The position numbers and the translations under genes were made by a program. From contig NW_027473882.1 of NCBI RefSeq assembly GCF_050947335.1, positions 1 through 64,000 on the forward strand: DNA of 64,000 nt, in the 5' to 3' direction. Shown here in pieces: positions 35,934-49,544 of the stretch (positions within the stretch are counted from its first letter, which is position 1; each line of letters starts with the position of its first letter). The stretch comes from Megachile rotundata (Eukaryota; Arthropoda; Insecta; Hymenoptera; Megachilidae). Below the pieces are notes generated by a model. It worked only from the letters and a program-made list of their open reading frames with translations, was not told the origin of the DNA and searched no databases.

Positions 35934-36846
35934 TCTATCGGTCATTTAAGCATAATATGGCTAATAATACGAGTTAGATTGATAATACTAAGAGTAGTGA
36001 GTATAGTAATTCTCGTTCTATCGATCATATAAGGATAATATGGCTAATAATATGAGTTAGATTGATAATAATAAGAGTAATAAGTATAGTAATTGTAGTT
36101 CTATCGATCATATCTGCATAATATGGTTAATAATATGAGTTAGATTGATAATAATAAGAGTAATAAGTATAGTAATTGTCGTTCTATCGATCATATAAGC
36201 ATAATATGGCTAATAATATGAGTTAGATTGATAATAATAAGTGTAATAAGTATAGTAATTGTCGTTCTATCGGTCATTTAAGCATAATATGGCTAATAAT
36301 ATGAGCCAGATTGATAATAATAACAGTAATAAGTATAGTAATTGTCGTTCTATCGATAATATAAGCATAATATGGCTAATAATATGAGTTAGATTGATAA
36401 TACTAAGGGTAGTGAGTATAGTAATTCTCGTTCTGTCGATCATGTAAGCATAATATGGCTAATAATATGAGTTGGATTGATAATAATAAGAGTAATAAGT
36501 ATAGTAATTGTCGTTCTATCGATCATATAAGCATAATATGGCTAATAATATGAGTTAGATTGATAATACTAAGAGTAGTGAGTATAGTAATTCTCATTCT
36601 ATCGATCATATAAGCATAATATGGCTAATAATATGAGTTAGATAGATAATAATAAGAGTAATGTGTATAGTAATTGTAGTTCTATCGATCATATCTGCAT
36701 AATATGGTTAATAATATGAGTTAGATTCATAATAATAACAGTAATAAGTATAGTAATTGTCGTTCTATCGATCATTTGAGCATAATATGGCTAATAATAT
36801 GAGTTAGATTGATAATAATAAGAGTAATAAGTATAGTAATTGTCGT
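35934..36846 (+). repeat. Eleven mixed monomers, ctgtcgatcatgtaagc type near the end
   Basis: cggtcattt with aatacgag, catataaggat, catatctgc, cggtcattt with gagccag near 36302, cgataat with actaaggg, and ctgtcgatcatgtaagc at 36432 follow each other. Then come gatagataat with aatgtgtatag and catttgagc as at 25976-26224. No gene is present. Confidence 0.77.
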
Positions 36847-37178
36847 TCTATCGGTCATTTAAGCATAATATGGCGAATAATATGAGTTGGGTTGATAAAA
36901 CTAAGAATAATAAGTATAGTAACTGTCGTTCTATCGATCATATAAGCATAATATGGTTAATAATATGAGTTAGAATGATAATAATAAGAGTAATAAGTAT
37001 AGTAATCGTCGTTCTATCGATCATATAAGCATAATATGGCTAATAATATGAGTTAGATAGATAATAATAAGAGTAATGAGTATAGTAATTGTAGTTCTAT
37101 CGATCATATCTGCATAATATGGCTAATAATATGAGTTAGATTGATAATAATAAGAGTAATAAGTATAGTAATTGTCGT
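36847..37178 (+). repeat. Truncated J cassette, four monomers
   Basis: J at 36847 and its follower at 36930 (gaatgataat, aatcgtcgt near 37005) are present. Then a gatagataat/tgtagt monomer and a mixed catatctgc/ggctaat monomer restore the entry to a second J at 37179. The J-to-J spacing is 332 bp (4 x 83), so this is a small local duplication that lost K in its first copy. Confidence 0.82.
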
Positions 37179-37593
37179 TCTATCGGTCATTTAAGCATAA
37201 TATGGCGAATAATATGAGTTGGGTTGATAAAACTAAGAATAATAAGTATAGTAACTGTCGTTCTATCGATCATATAAGCATAATATGGTTAATAATATGA
37301 GTTAGAATGATAATAATAAGAGTAATAAGTATAGTAATTGTCGTTCTATCGATCATATCTGCATAATATGGTTAATAATATGAGCTAGATTGATAATAGT
37401 GAGTGTAATAAGTATAGTGAATGTCGTTCTATCGATCATATCAGCATAATATGGGTAATAATATGAGTTGGATTGATAATAGTAAGAGTAATGAGTATAG
37501 TATTTGTCGTTCTATCGATCATATAAGCATAATATGGCTAATAATACGAGTTAGATTGATAATAATAAGAGTAATAAGTATAGTAATTGTCGT
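37179..37593 (+). repeat. J/K cassette 5
   Basis: J is at 37179, ggttaat/gaatgataat at 37262, catatctgc with gagctagatt at 37345, K at 37428 and aatacgag at 37511. This is the last complete J/K cassette of the window; K is not seen after this point. Its right neighbour is a catataagcac monomer, unlike cassettes 1-4. Confidence 0.86.
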
Positions 37594-38965
37594 TCTATCG
37601 ATCATATAAGCACAATATGGCTAATAATATGAGTTAGATTGATAATAATAAGAGTAATGAGTATAGTAATTGTCGTTCTATCGATCATATCTGCATAATA
37701 TGGTTAACAATATGAGTTAGATTGATAATAATAAGAGTAATAAGTATAGTAATTGTCGTTATATCGATCATATAACCATAATATGGCTAACAGCATGAGT
37801 TGGAATGATAATAATAAGAGTAATGAGAATAGTAATTGTCGTTCCATCGATCATATCTGCATAATATGGTTGATAATATGAGTTAGATTGATAATAGTGA
37901 GTGTAATAAATATAGTAATGTCCTTCTATCGCTCATATTAGCACAATATGGCTAATAACATGAGTTAGATTGATAATAATAAGAGTAATAAGTATAGTAA
38001 TTGTCGTTCTATCGATCATATAAGCATAATATGGCTAATAATATGAGTTAGATTGATAATAATAAGAGTAATAAGTATAGTAATTGTCGTTCTATCGATA
38101 ATATAAGCATAATATGGCTAATAATATGAGTTAGATTGATAATACTAAGGGTAGTCAGTATAGTAATTCTCGTTCTATCGATCATATAAGCATAATATGG
38201 CTAATAATACGAGTTAGATTGATAATAATAAGAGTAATAAGTATAGTAATTGTCGTTCTATCGATCATATAAGCACAATATGGCTAATAATATGAGTTAG
38301 ATTGATAATAATAAGAGTAATGAGTATAGTAATTGTCGTTCTATCGATCATATCTGCATAATATGGTTAACAGTATGAGTTAGATTGATAATAATAAGAG
38401 TAATAAGTATAGTAATTGTCGTTATATCGATCATATAACCATAATATGGCTAATAGCATGAGTTGGATTGATAATAATAAGAGTAATGAGTATAGTAATT
38501 GTCGTTCTATCGATCATATCTGCATAATATGGTTAAAAATATGAGTTAGATTGATAATAGTGAGTGTAATAAATATAGTAATTGTCGTTCTATCGATCAT
38601 TTAACCATAATATGGCTAATAATATGAGTTAGATTGATAATAATAAGAGTAATAAGTATAGTAATGGTCGTTCTATCGATAATATAAGCATAATATGGCT
38701 AATAATATGAGTTAGATTGATAATACTAAGGGTAGTGAGTATAGTAATTCTCGTTCTATCGATCATATAAGCATAATATGGCTAATAATATGAGTTGGAT
38801 TGATAATAGTAAGAGTAATAAGTATAGTAATTGTTGTTCTATCGATCATATAAGCATAATGTGGCTAATAATATGAGTTAGATTGATAATACTAAGAGTA
38901 GTGAGTATAGTAATTCTCATTCTATCGATCATATAAGCATAATATGGCTAATAATATGAGTTAGA
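37594..38965 (+). repeat. Monomers m6-m11-like, twice, and actaaggg/ttgttct types
   Basis: A run agcac, catatctgc/ggttaac, tatatcg/agcatg, catatctgc/agtgagtgta and cgctcatattagcac at 37594-38007 is repeated in part at 38258-38590. It resembles alpha m6-m10 but with tatatcg in place of tatattg. A base is missing in agtaatgtcc near 37917. Later monomers have catttaacc, aatggtcgt near 38663, actaaggg, ttgttctatcg and ataatgtgg. Confidence 0.76.
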
Positions 38966-41704
38966 TAGATAATAATAAGAGTAGTGAGTAGAGTAATTCT
39001 CGTTCTATCGATCATATAATAATAATATGGCTAATAATATGAGTTAGATTGAAAATACTAAGAGTAGTGAGTATAGTAATTGTCGTTCTATCGATCATAT
39101 AAGCATAATATGGCTAATAATATGAGCTAGATTGATAATAATAAGAGTAATAAGTATTGTAATTGTCGTTCTATCGATAATATAAGCATAATATGGCTAA
39201 TAATATGAGTTAGAGTGATAATACTAAGAGTAGTGAGTACAGTAATTCTCATTCCATCGATCATATAAGCATAATATGGCTAATAATATGAGTTAGATTG
39301 ATAATAATAGCAGTAATAAGTACAGTAATTGTCGTTCTATCGATAATATAAGCATAATATGGCTAATAATATGAGTTAGATAGATAATACTAAGAGTAGT
39401 GCGTACAGTAAGTGTCGTTCTATCGATCATATAAGCATAATATGGCTAATAATATGAGTTAGATTGATAATAGTAAGAGTAGTAAGAATAGAATTTGTCG
39501 TTCTATCGATCATATAACCATAATATGGCTAATAATACGAGTTAGATTGATAATAATAAGAGTAATAAGTATAGTAATTGTCGTTCTATCGATCATTTAA
39601 CCATAACATGGCTAATAATATGAGTTAGATTGATAATAATAAGAGTAATAAGTATAGTAATTGTCGTTCTCTCGATAATATAAGCATAATATGGCTAATA
39701 ATATGAGTTGGATTGATAACAGTAAGAGTAATAAGTATAGTAATTGTTGTTCTATCGATCATATAAGCATAATGTGGCTAATAATATGAGTTAGATTGAT
39801 AATACTAAGAGTAGTGAGTATAGTAATTCTCATTCTATCGATCATATAAGCATAATATGGCTAATAACATGAGTTAGATTGATAATAATAAGAGTAATAA
39901 GTATAGTAATTGTCGTTCTATCGATCATATAAGCATAATATGGCTAATAATATGAGTTAGATTGATAATAATAACAGTAATAAGTATAGTAATTGTCGTT
40001 CTATCGATAATATAAGCATAATATGGCTAATAATATGAGTTAGATTGATAATACTAAGAGTAGTGAGTATAGTAATTCTCATTCTATCGATCATATAAGC
40101 ATAATATGGCTAATAATAGGAGTTAGATTGATAATAATAACAGTAATAAGTATAGTAATTGTCGTTCTATCGATAATATAAGCATAATATGGCTATTAAT
40201 ATGAGTTAGATTCACAATAATAAGAGTAATAAGTATAGTAATTGTCGTTCTATCGATCATATAAGCATAATATGGCTAATAATATGAGTTAGATTTATAA
40301 TAATAAGAGTAATAAGTATAGTAATTGTCGTTCTATCGATCATATAAGCACAATATGGCTAATAATATGAGTTAGATTGATAATAATAAGAGTAATAAGT
40401 ATAGTAATTGTCGTTATAACGATCATATAACCATAATATGGCTAATAGCATGAGTTAGATTGATAATAATAAGAGTAATGAGTATAGTAATTGTCGTTCT
40501 ATCGATCATATCTGCATAATATGGTTAATAATATGAGTTAGATTGATAATAGTGAGTGTAATAAATATAGTAATTGTCGTTCTATCGCTCATATAAGCAC
40601 AATATGGCTAATAATATGAGTTAGATTGATAATAATAAGAGTAATAAGTATAGTAATTGTCGTTCTATCGATCATATAAGCATAATATGGCTAATAATAT
40701 GAGTTAGATTGATAATACTAAGTGTAATAAGTATAGTAATTGTCGTTCTATCGATCATAATTGCATAATATGGTTAAGAATATGAGTTAGATTGATAATA
40801 ATAAGAGCAATGAGTATAGTAATTGTCGTACTATCGATCATATAAGCATAATATGGCTAATAATATGAGTTAGATTGATAATAATAAGTGTAAAAAGTAG
40901 AGTAATTGTCGTTCGATCGATCATATCTGCATAATATGGTTAATAATATGAGTTAGATTGATAATAATAAGAGTAATGAGTATTGTAATTGTCGTACTAT
41001 CGATCATATAAGCATAATATGGCTAATAATGTGAGTTAGATTGATAATAGTGAGTGCAATAAATATAGTAATTGTCGTTCTATCGCTCATATAAGCACAA
41101 TATGGCTAATAATATGAGTTAGATTGATAATAATAAGAGTAATAAGTATAGTAATTGTCGTTCTATCGATCATATAAGCATAATATGGCTAATAATATGA
41201 GTTAGATTGATAATAATAAGTGTAATAAGTATAGTAATTGTCGTTCTATCGGTCATTTAAGCATAATATGGCTAATAATATGAGTCAGATTGATAATAAG
41301 AAGAGTAATAAGTATAGTAATTGTCGTTCTATCGATAATATAAGCATAATATGGCTAATAATATGAGTTAGATTGATAATACTAAGGGTAGTGAGTATAG
41401 TAATTCTCGTTCTATCGATCATATAAGCATAATATGGCTAATAATATGAGTTGGATTGATAATAATAAGAGTAATAAGTATAGTAATTGTAGTTCTATCG
41501 ATCATATCTGCATAATATGGTTAATAATATGAGTTAGATTCATAATAATAACAGTAATAAGTATAGTAGTTGTCGTTCTATCGATCATTTAAGCATAATA
41601 TGGCTAATAATATGAGTTAGATTGATAATAATAAGAGTAATAAGTGCAGTAATTGTCGTTCTATCGGTCATTTAAGCATAATATGGCTAATAATACGAGT
41701 TAGA
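38966..41704 (+). repeat. 33-monomer unit (2739 bp), copy 1
   Basis: The unit starts inside a gatagataat/agtagagtaattctc monomer and continues with catataataataat, gaaaatactaag, gagctagatt, agagtgataatac, gataatagcag, catttaacc with ataacatgg, and tctctcgataat. Then comes a circularly permuted alpha run from mid m10 (about 39866) to m27 (41245), m1 (41328) and m4 (41577). The end is fixed where aatacgagttag meets gatagataat at 41704. Copy 2 adjoins. Confidence 0.9.
39866..41704 (+). repeat. Alpha run m10-m27-m1-m5, circular permutation
   Basis: Landmarks are m13 at 40083, m14 at 40166, m17 (tataacgatc) at 40415, m21 at 40747, m23 at 40913, m24 at 40996, m27 at 41245, m1 at 41328, m3 at 41494 and m4 at 41577. 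Continuity across m27 to m1 shows that alpha once existed as a tandem repeat and not as a single block. m27 here has gataataagaagag, a changed state relative to 2155. Confidence 0.88.
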
Positions 41705-44443
41705 TAGATAATAATAAGAGTAGTGAGTAGAGTAATTCTCGTTCTATCGATCATATAATAATAATATGGCTAATAATATGAGTTAGATTGAAAATACTAA
41801 GAGTAGTGAGTATAGTAATTGTCGTTCTATCGATCATATAAGCATAATATGGCTAATAATATGAGCTAGATTGATAATAATAAGAGTAATAAGTATTGTA
41901 ATTGTCGTTCTATCGATAATATAAGCATAATATGGCTAATAATATGAGTTAGAGTGATAATACTAAGAGTAGTGAGTACAGTAATTCTCATTCCATCGAT
42001 CATATAAGCATAATATGGCTAATAATATGAGTTAGATTGATAATAATAGCAGTAATAAGTACAGTAATTGTCGTTCTATCGATAATATAAGCATAATATG
42101 GCTAATAATATGAGTTAGATAGATAATACTAAGAGTAGTGCGTACAGTAATTGTCGTTCTATCGATCATATAAGCATAATATGGCTAATAATATGAGTTA
42201 GATTGATAATAGTAAGAGTAGTAAGTATAGTATTTGTCGTTCTATCGATCATATAACCATAATATGGCTAATAATACGAGTTAGATTGATAATAATAAGA
42301 GTAATAAGTATAGTAATTGTCGTTCTATCGATCATTTAACCATAACATGGCTAATAATATGAGTTAGATTGATAATAATAAGAGTAATAAGTATAGTAAT
42401 TGTCGTTCTCTCGATAATATAGGCATAATATGGCTAATAATATGAGTTGGATTGATAACAGTAAGAGTAATAAGTATAGTAATTGTTGTTCTATCGATCA
42501 TATAAGCATAATGTGGCTAATAATATGAGTTAGATTGATAATACTAAGAGTAGTGAGTATAGTAATTCTCATTCTATCGATCATATAAGCATAATATGGC
42601 TAATAACATGAGTTAGATTGATAATAATAAGAGTAATAAGTATAGTAATTGTCGTTCTATCGATCATATAAGCATAATATGGCTAATAATATGAGTTAGA
42701 TTGATAATAATAACAGTAATAAGTATAGTAATTGTCGTTCTATCGATAATATAAGCATAATATGGCTAATACTATGAGTTAGATTGATAATACCAAGAGT
42801 AGTGAGTATAGTAATTCTCATTCTATCGATCATATAAGCATAATATGGCTAATAATAGGAGTTAGATTGATAATAATAACAGTAATATGTATAGTAATTG
42901 TCGTTCTATCGATAATATAAGCATAATATGGCTATTAATATGAGTTAGATTCACAATAATAAGAGTAATAAGTATAGTAATTGTCGTTCTATCGATCATA
43001 TAAGCATAATATGGCTAATAATATGAGTTAGATTTATAATAATAAGAGTAATAAGTATAGTAATTGTCGTTCTATCGATCATATAAGCACAATATGGCTA
43101 ATAATATGAGTTAGATTGATAATAATAAGAGTAATAAGTATAGTAATTGTCGTTATAACGATCATATAACCATAATATGGCTAATAGCATGAGTTAGATT
43201 GATAATAATAAGAGTAATGAGTATAGTAATTGTCGTTCTATCGATCATATCTGCATAATATGGTTAATAATATGAGTTAGATTGATAATAGTGAGTGTAA
43301 TAAATATAGTAATTGTCGTTCTATCGCTCATATAAGCACAATATGGCTAATAATATGAGTTAGATTGATAATAATAAGAGTAATAAGTATAGTAATTGTC
43401 GTTCTATCGATCATATAAGCATAATATGGCTAATAATATGAGTTAGATTGATAATACTAAGTGTAATAAGTATAGTAATTGTCGTTCTATCGATCATAAT
43501 TGCATAATATGGTTAAGAATATGAGTTAGATTGATAATAATAAGAGCAGTGAGTATAGTAATTGTCGTACTATCGATCATATAAGCATAATATGGCTAAT
43601 AATATGAGTTAGATTGATAATAATAAGTGTAAAAAGTAGAGTAATTGTCGTTCGATCGATCATATCTGCATAATATGGTTAATAATATGAGTTAGATTGA
43701 TAATAATAAGAGTAATGAGTATTGTAATTGTCGTACTATCGATCATATAAGCATAATATGGCTAATAATGTGAGTTAGATTGATAATAGTGAGTGCAATA
43801 AATATAGTAATTGTCGTTCTATCGCTCATATAAGCACAATATGGCTAATAATATGAGTTAGATTGATAATAATAAGAGTAATAAGTATAGTAATTGTCGT
43901 TCTATCGATCATATAAGCATAATATGGCTAATAATATGAGTTAGATTGATAATAATAAGTGTAATAAGTATAGTAATTGTCGTTCTATCGGTCATTTAAG
44001 CATAATATGGCTAATAATATGAGTCAGATTGATAATAAGAAGAGTAATAAGTATAGTAATTGTCGTTCTATCGATAATATAAGCATAATATGGCTAATAA
44101 TATGAGTTAGATTGATAATACTAAGGGTAGTAAGTATAGTAATTCTCGTTCTATCGATCATATAAGCATAATATGGCTAATAATATGAGTTGGATTGATA
44201 ATAATAAGAGTAATAAGTATAGTAATTGTAGTTCTATCGATCATATCTGCATAATATGGTTAATAATATGAGTTAGATTCATAATAATAACAGTAATAAG
44301 TATAGTAGTTGTCGTTCTATCGATCATTTAAGCATAATATGGCTAATAATATGAGTTAGATTGATAATAATAAGAGTAATAAGTGCAGTAATTGTCGTTC
44401 TATCGGTCATTTAAGCATAATATGGCTAATAATACGAGTTAGA
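41705..44443 (+). repeat. 33-monomer unit, copy 2
   Basis: This is the direct tandem copy of 38966-41704. Differences I noticed are agtaattg against agtaagtg near 42143, agtatagtatttg against agaatagaatttg near 42220, cgataatataggc near 42420, aatactatgag near 42773, taccaag near 42791, aatatgtatag near 42884, gagcagtgag near 43546 and agtaagtatag near 44130. This is about 0.4% divergence. Both units include the alpha run, so the duplication came after the alpha permutation. Confidence 0.9.
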
Positions 44444-46084
44444 TTGATAATAATAAGAGTAATGAGTATAGTAATTGTCGTTCTATCGATCATATCTGCA
44501 TAACATGGTTAACAGTATGAGTTAGATTGATAATAATAAGAGTAATAAGTATAGTAATTGTCGTTCTATCGATAATATAAGCATAATATGGCTAATAATA
44601 TGAGTTAGATTGATAATACTAAGGGTAGTGAGTATAGTAATTCTCGTTCTATCGATCATATAAGCATAATATGGCTAATAATATGAGTTGGATTGATAAT
44701 AGTAAGAGTAATAAGTATAGTAATTGTTGTTCTATCGATCATATAAGCATAATGTGGCTAATAATATGAGTTAGATTGATAATACTAAGAGTAGTGAGTA
44801 TAGTAATTCTCATTCTATCGATCGTATAAGCATAATATGGCTAATAATATGAGTTAGATAGATAATAATAAGAGTAGTGAGTAGAGTAATTCTCGTTCTA
44901 TCGATCATATAATAATAATATGGCTAATAATATGAGTTAGATTGAAAATACTAAGAGTAGTGAGTATAGTAATTGTCGTTCTATCGATCATATAAGCATA
45001 ATATGGCTAATAATATGAGTTAGATTGATAATACTAAGGGTAGTGAGTATAGTAATTCTCATTCTATCGATCATATAAGCATAATATGGCTAATAATATG
45101 AGCTAGATTGATAATAATAAGAGTAATAAGTATTGTAATTGTCGTTCTATCGATAATATAAGCATAATATGGCTAATAATATGAGTTAGATTGATAATAA
45201 TAAGAGTAATGAGTATAGTAATTGTCGTTCTATCGATCATATCTGCATAATATGGTTAATAATATGAGTTAGATTGATAATAGTGAGTGTAATAAATATA
45301 GTAATTGTCGTTCTATCGCTCATATTAGCACAATATGGCTAATAACATGAGTTAGATTGATAATAATAAGAGTAATAAGTATAGTAATTGTCGTTCTATC
45401 GATCATATAAGCATAATATGGCTAATAATATGAGTTAGAGTGATAATACTAAGAGTAGTGAGTACAGTAATTCTCATTCCATCGATCATATAAGCATAAT
45501 ATGGCTAATAATATGAGTTAGATTGATAATAATAGCAGTAATAAGTACAGTAATTGTCGTTCTATCGATAATATAAGCATAATATGGCTAATAATATGAG
45601 TTAGATTGATAATACTAAGAGTAGTGCGTACAGTAATTGTCGTTCTATCGATCATATAAGCATAATATGGCTAATAATATGAGTTAGATTGATAATAATA
45701 AGAGTAGTAAGTATAGTATTTGTCGTTCTATCGATCATATAACCATAATATGGCTAATAATACGAGTTAGATTGATAATAATAAGAGTAATAAGTATAGT
45801 AATTGTCGTTCTATCGATCATTTAACCATAACATGGCTAATAATATGAGTTAGATTGATAATAATAAGAGTAATAAGTATAGTAATTGTCGTTCTCTCGA
45901 TAATATAAGCATAATATGGCTAATAATATGAGTTGGATTGATAACAGTAAGAGTAATAAGTATAGTAATTGTTGTTCTATCGATCATATAAGCATAATGT
46001 GGCTAATAATATGAGTTAGATTGATAATACTAAGAGTAGTGAGTATAGTAATTCTCATTCTATCGATCATATAAGCATAATATG
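44444..46084 (+). repeat. Rearranged third start of the 33-monomer unit
   Basis: The gatagataat/agtagagtaattctc entry recurs with catataataataat at 44897 (3154 bp, 38 monomers, after the second). An extra actaaggg monomer follows near 45030. Then gagctagatt is followed by an inserted catatctgc, agtgagtgta and cgctcatattagcac run (45230-45350) before agagtgataatac resumes near 45432, 3486 bp (42 monomers) from its counterpart at 41946. The third unit is thus expanded by inserted monomers. Confidence 0.83.
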
Positions 46085-47054
46085 GCTAATAACATGAGTT
46101 AGATTGATAATAATAAGAGTAATAAGTATAGTAATTGTCGTTCTATCGATCATATAAGCATAATATGGCTAATAATATGAGTTAGATTGATAATAATAAC
46201 AGTAATAAGTATAGTAATTGTCGTTCTATCGATAATATAAGCATAATATGGCTAATAATATGAGTTAGATTGATAATACTAAGAGTAGTGAGTATAGTAA
46301 TTCTCATTCTATCGATCATATAAGCATAATATGGCTAATAATAGGAGTTAGATTGATAATAATAACAGTAATAAGTATAGTAATTGTCGTTCTATCGATA
46401 ATATAAGCATAATATGGCTATTAATATGAGTTAGATTCACAATAATAAGAGTAATAAGTATAGTAATTGTCGTTCTATCGATCATATAAGCATAATATGG
46501 CTAATAATATGAGTTAGATTTATAATAATAAGAGTAATAAGTATAGTAATTGTCGTTCTATCGATCATATAAGCACAATATGGCTAATAATATGAGTTAG
46601 ATTGATAATAATAAGAGTAATAAGTATAGTAATTGTCGTTATAACGATCATATAACCATAATATGGCTAATAGCATGAGTTAGATTGATAATAATAAGAG
46701 TAATGAGTATAGTAATTGTCGTTCTATCGATCATATCTGCATAATATGGTTAATAATATGAGTTAGATTGATAATAGTGAGTGTAATAAATATAGTAATT
46801 GTCGTTCTATCGCTCATATAAGCACAATATGGCTAATAATATGAGTTAGATTGATAATAATAAGAGTAATAAGTATAGTAATTGTCGTTCTATCGATCAT
46901 ATAAGCATAATATGGCTAATAATATGAGTTAGATTGATAATACTAAGTGTAATAAGTATAGTAATTGTCGTTCTATCGATCATAATTGCATAATATGGTT
47001 AAGAATATGAGTTAGATTGATAATAATAAGAGCAATGAGTATAGTAATTGTCGT
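46085..47054 (+). repeat. Alpha fragment m10-m21
   Basis: The order follows the 33-monomer unit: m10 half (aacatg) at 46085, m13 at 46308, m14 at 46391, m17 (tataacgatc) at 46640 and m21 at 46972. It then joins a J monomer at 47055 in place of m22. The junction is in register. It resembles the alpha-to-J joint at 27885, but one monomer earlier in the order. Confidence 0.86.
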
Positions 47055-47884
47055 TCTATCGGTCATTTAAGCATAATATGGCGAATAATATGAGTTGGGT
47101 TGATAAAACTAAGAATAATAAGTATAGTAACTGTCGTTCTATCGATCATATAAGCATAATATGGTTAATAATATGAGTTAGAATGATAATAATAAGAGTA
47201 ATAAGTATAGTAATTGTCGTTCTATCGATCATATCTGCATAATATGGTTAATAATGTGAGTTAGATTGATAATAATAAGAGTAATAAGTATAGTATTTGT
47301 CGTTCTATCGATCATATAAGCATAATATGGCTAATAATATGAATTAGATTGATAATAATAAGAGTAATAAGTATAGTAATTGTCGTTCTATCGATCATAT
47401 AATAATAATATGGCTAATAATATGAGTTAGATTGAAAATACTAAGTGTAGTGAGTATAGTAATTGTCGTTCTATCGATCATATAAGCATAATATGGCTAA
47501 TAATATGAGTTAGATTGATAATACTAAGGGTAGTGAGTATAGTAATTCTCGTTCTATCGATCATATAAGCATAATATGGCTAATAATATGAGTTAGATTG
47601 ATAATAATAAGAGTAATAAGTACAGTAATTGTCGTTCTATCGATCATATAAGCATAATAAGGCTAATAATATGAGTTAGAGTGATAATACTAAGAGTAGT
47701 GAGTATAGTAATTCTCATTCTATCGATCATATAAGCATAACATGACTAATAATATGAGTTAGATTGATAATAATAAGAGTAATAAGTATAGTAATTGTCG
47801 TTCTCTCGATCATATAAGCATAATATGGCTAATAATATGATTTAGAGTGATAATACTAAGAGTAGTGAGTATAGTAATTCTCAT
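47055..47884 (+). repeat. J cassette remnant and mixed monomers
   Basis: J is at 47055, ggttaat/gaatgataat at 47138 and catatctgc with aatgtgagttag at 47221; K is absent. Then come gaattagatt near 47341, catataataataat with gaaaatactaagtg, actaaggg, aataaggct near 47658, ataacatgact near 47738, tctctcgatc and atgatttagagtg near 47838. Related aataaggct and ataacatgact monomers occur at 56450-56540. Confidence 0.78.
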
Positions 47885-48714
47885 TCTATCGATCATATAA
47901 GCATAATATGGCTAATAATAGGAGTTAGATTGATAATAATAACAGTAATAAGTATGGTAATTGTCGTTCTATCGATAATATAAGCATAATATGGCTATTA
48001 ATATGAGTTAGATTCACAATAATAAGAGTAATAAGTATAGTAATTGTCGTTCTATCGATCATATAAGCATAATATGGCTAATAATATAAGTTAGATTTAT
48101 AATAATAAGAGTAATAAGTATAGTAATTGTCGTTCTATCGATCATATAAGCACAATATGGCTAATAATATGAGTTAGATTGATAATAATAATAGTAATAA
48201 GTATAGTAATTGTCGTTCTATCGATCATATAAGCATAATATGGCTAATAATATGAGTTAGATTGATAATACTAAGTGTAATAAGTATAGTAATTGTCGTT
48301 CTATCGATCATAATTGCATAATATGGTTACGAATATGAGTTAGATTGATAATAATAAGAGCAATGAGTATAGTAATTGTCGTACTATCGATCATATAAGC
48401 ATAATATGGCTAATAATATGAGTTAGATTGATAATAATAAGTGTAAAAAGTAGAGTAATTGTCGTTCGATCGATCATATCTGCATAATATGGTTAATAAT
48501 ATGAGTTAGATTGATAATAATAAGAGTAATGAGTATAGTAATTGTCGTACTATCGATCATATAAGCATAATATGGCTAATAATATGAGTTAGATTGATAA
48601 TAATAAGTGTAATAAGTATAGTAATTGTCGTTCTATCGGTCATTTAAGCATAATATGGCTAATAATATGAGTCAGATTGATAATAATAACAGTAATAAGT
48701 ATAGTAATTGTCGT
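47885..48714 (+). repeat. Alpha fragment m13-m16, m20-m23, m27
   Basis: m13 is at 47885, m14 at 47968, m15 at 48051 (aatataag), m16 at 48134, then directly m20 (actaagtg) at 48217, m21 (ggttacgaat) at 48300, m22 at 48383, m23 at 48466, a hybrid monomer at 48549 and m27 at 48632. The hybrid has an actatcg start like m24 and an aagtgtaataag end like m26. Two in-register deletions have shortened this copy. Confidence 0.85.
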
Positions 48715-49129
48715 TCTATCGATAATATAAGCATAATATGGCTAATAATATGAGTTAGATTGATAATACTAAGAGTAGTGAGTATAGTAATTCTCGTTCT
48801 ATCGATCATATAATCATAATATGGCTAATAATATGAGTTAGATTGATAATACTAAGAGTAGTGAGTATATTAATTGTCGTTCTATCGATCATATAAGCAT
48901 AATATGGCTAATAATATGAGTTTGATTGATAATAATAAGAGTAGTAAGTATAGTATTTGTTGTTCTATCGATCATATAAGCATAATATGGCTAATAATAC
49001 GAGTTAGATTGATAATAATAAGAGTAATAAGTATAGTAATTGTCGTTCTATCGATCATTTAAGCATAATATGGCTAATAATATGAGTTAGATTGATAATA
49101 AGAAGAGTAATAAGTGTAGTAATTGTCGT
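48715..49129 (+). repeat. Five monomers with catataatcat and gtttgattg
   Basis: cgataat at 48715, catataatcat at 48798, agtatattaat then gagtttgatt near 48919, gttgttctatcg with aatacgag, and catttaagc with gataataagaagag precede the next J. The gttt change produces a long open frame at 48874-49062, which is a chance product of repeat phase. Confidence 0.78.
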
Positions 49130-49544
49130 TCTATCGGTCATTTAAGCATAATATGGCGGATAATATGAGTTGGGTTGATAAAACTAAGAATAATAAGTAT
49201 AGTAACTGTCGTTCTATCGATCATATAAGCATAATATGGTTAATAATATGAGTTAGAATGATAATAATAAGAGTAATAAGTATAGTAATTGTCGTTCTAT
49301 CGATCATATCTGCCTAATATGGTTAATAATATGAGTTAGATTGATAATAGTGAGTGTAATAAGTATAGTAATTGTCGTTCTGTCGATCATATTAGCATAA
49401 TATGGTTAATAATATGAGTTAGATTGATAATAATAAGAGTAATGAGTATAGTATTTGTCGTTCTATCGATCATATAAGCATAATATGGCTAATAATACGA
49501 GTTAGATTGATAATAATAAGAGTAATAAGTATAGTAATTGTCGT
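49130..49544 (+). repeat. J-type cassette with K replaced
   Basis: J at 49130 has ggcggataat instead of ggcgaataat. The follower at 49213 is normal, the third monomer has catatctgcctaat (49296), and the place of K is taken by ctgtcgatcatattagc with ggttaat (49379) before aatacgag (49462). The replaced form recurs at 58509. It links the J cassette to the beta cassette, whose third and fourth monomers look alike. Confidence 0.82.

Noticed and set aside
38966..44443. Assembly artefact as explanation for the near-identical large copies
   Set aside because: Not excluded, but not preferred. Copies carry scattered private substitutions, duplications are nested in a consistent order, and offsets differ (12 to 95 monomers), which is not the pattern of one repeated contig piece. 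Read-depth data would decide.
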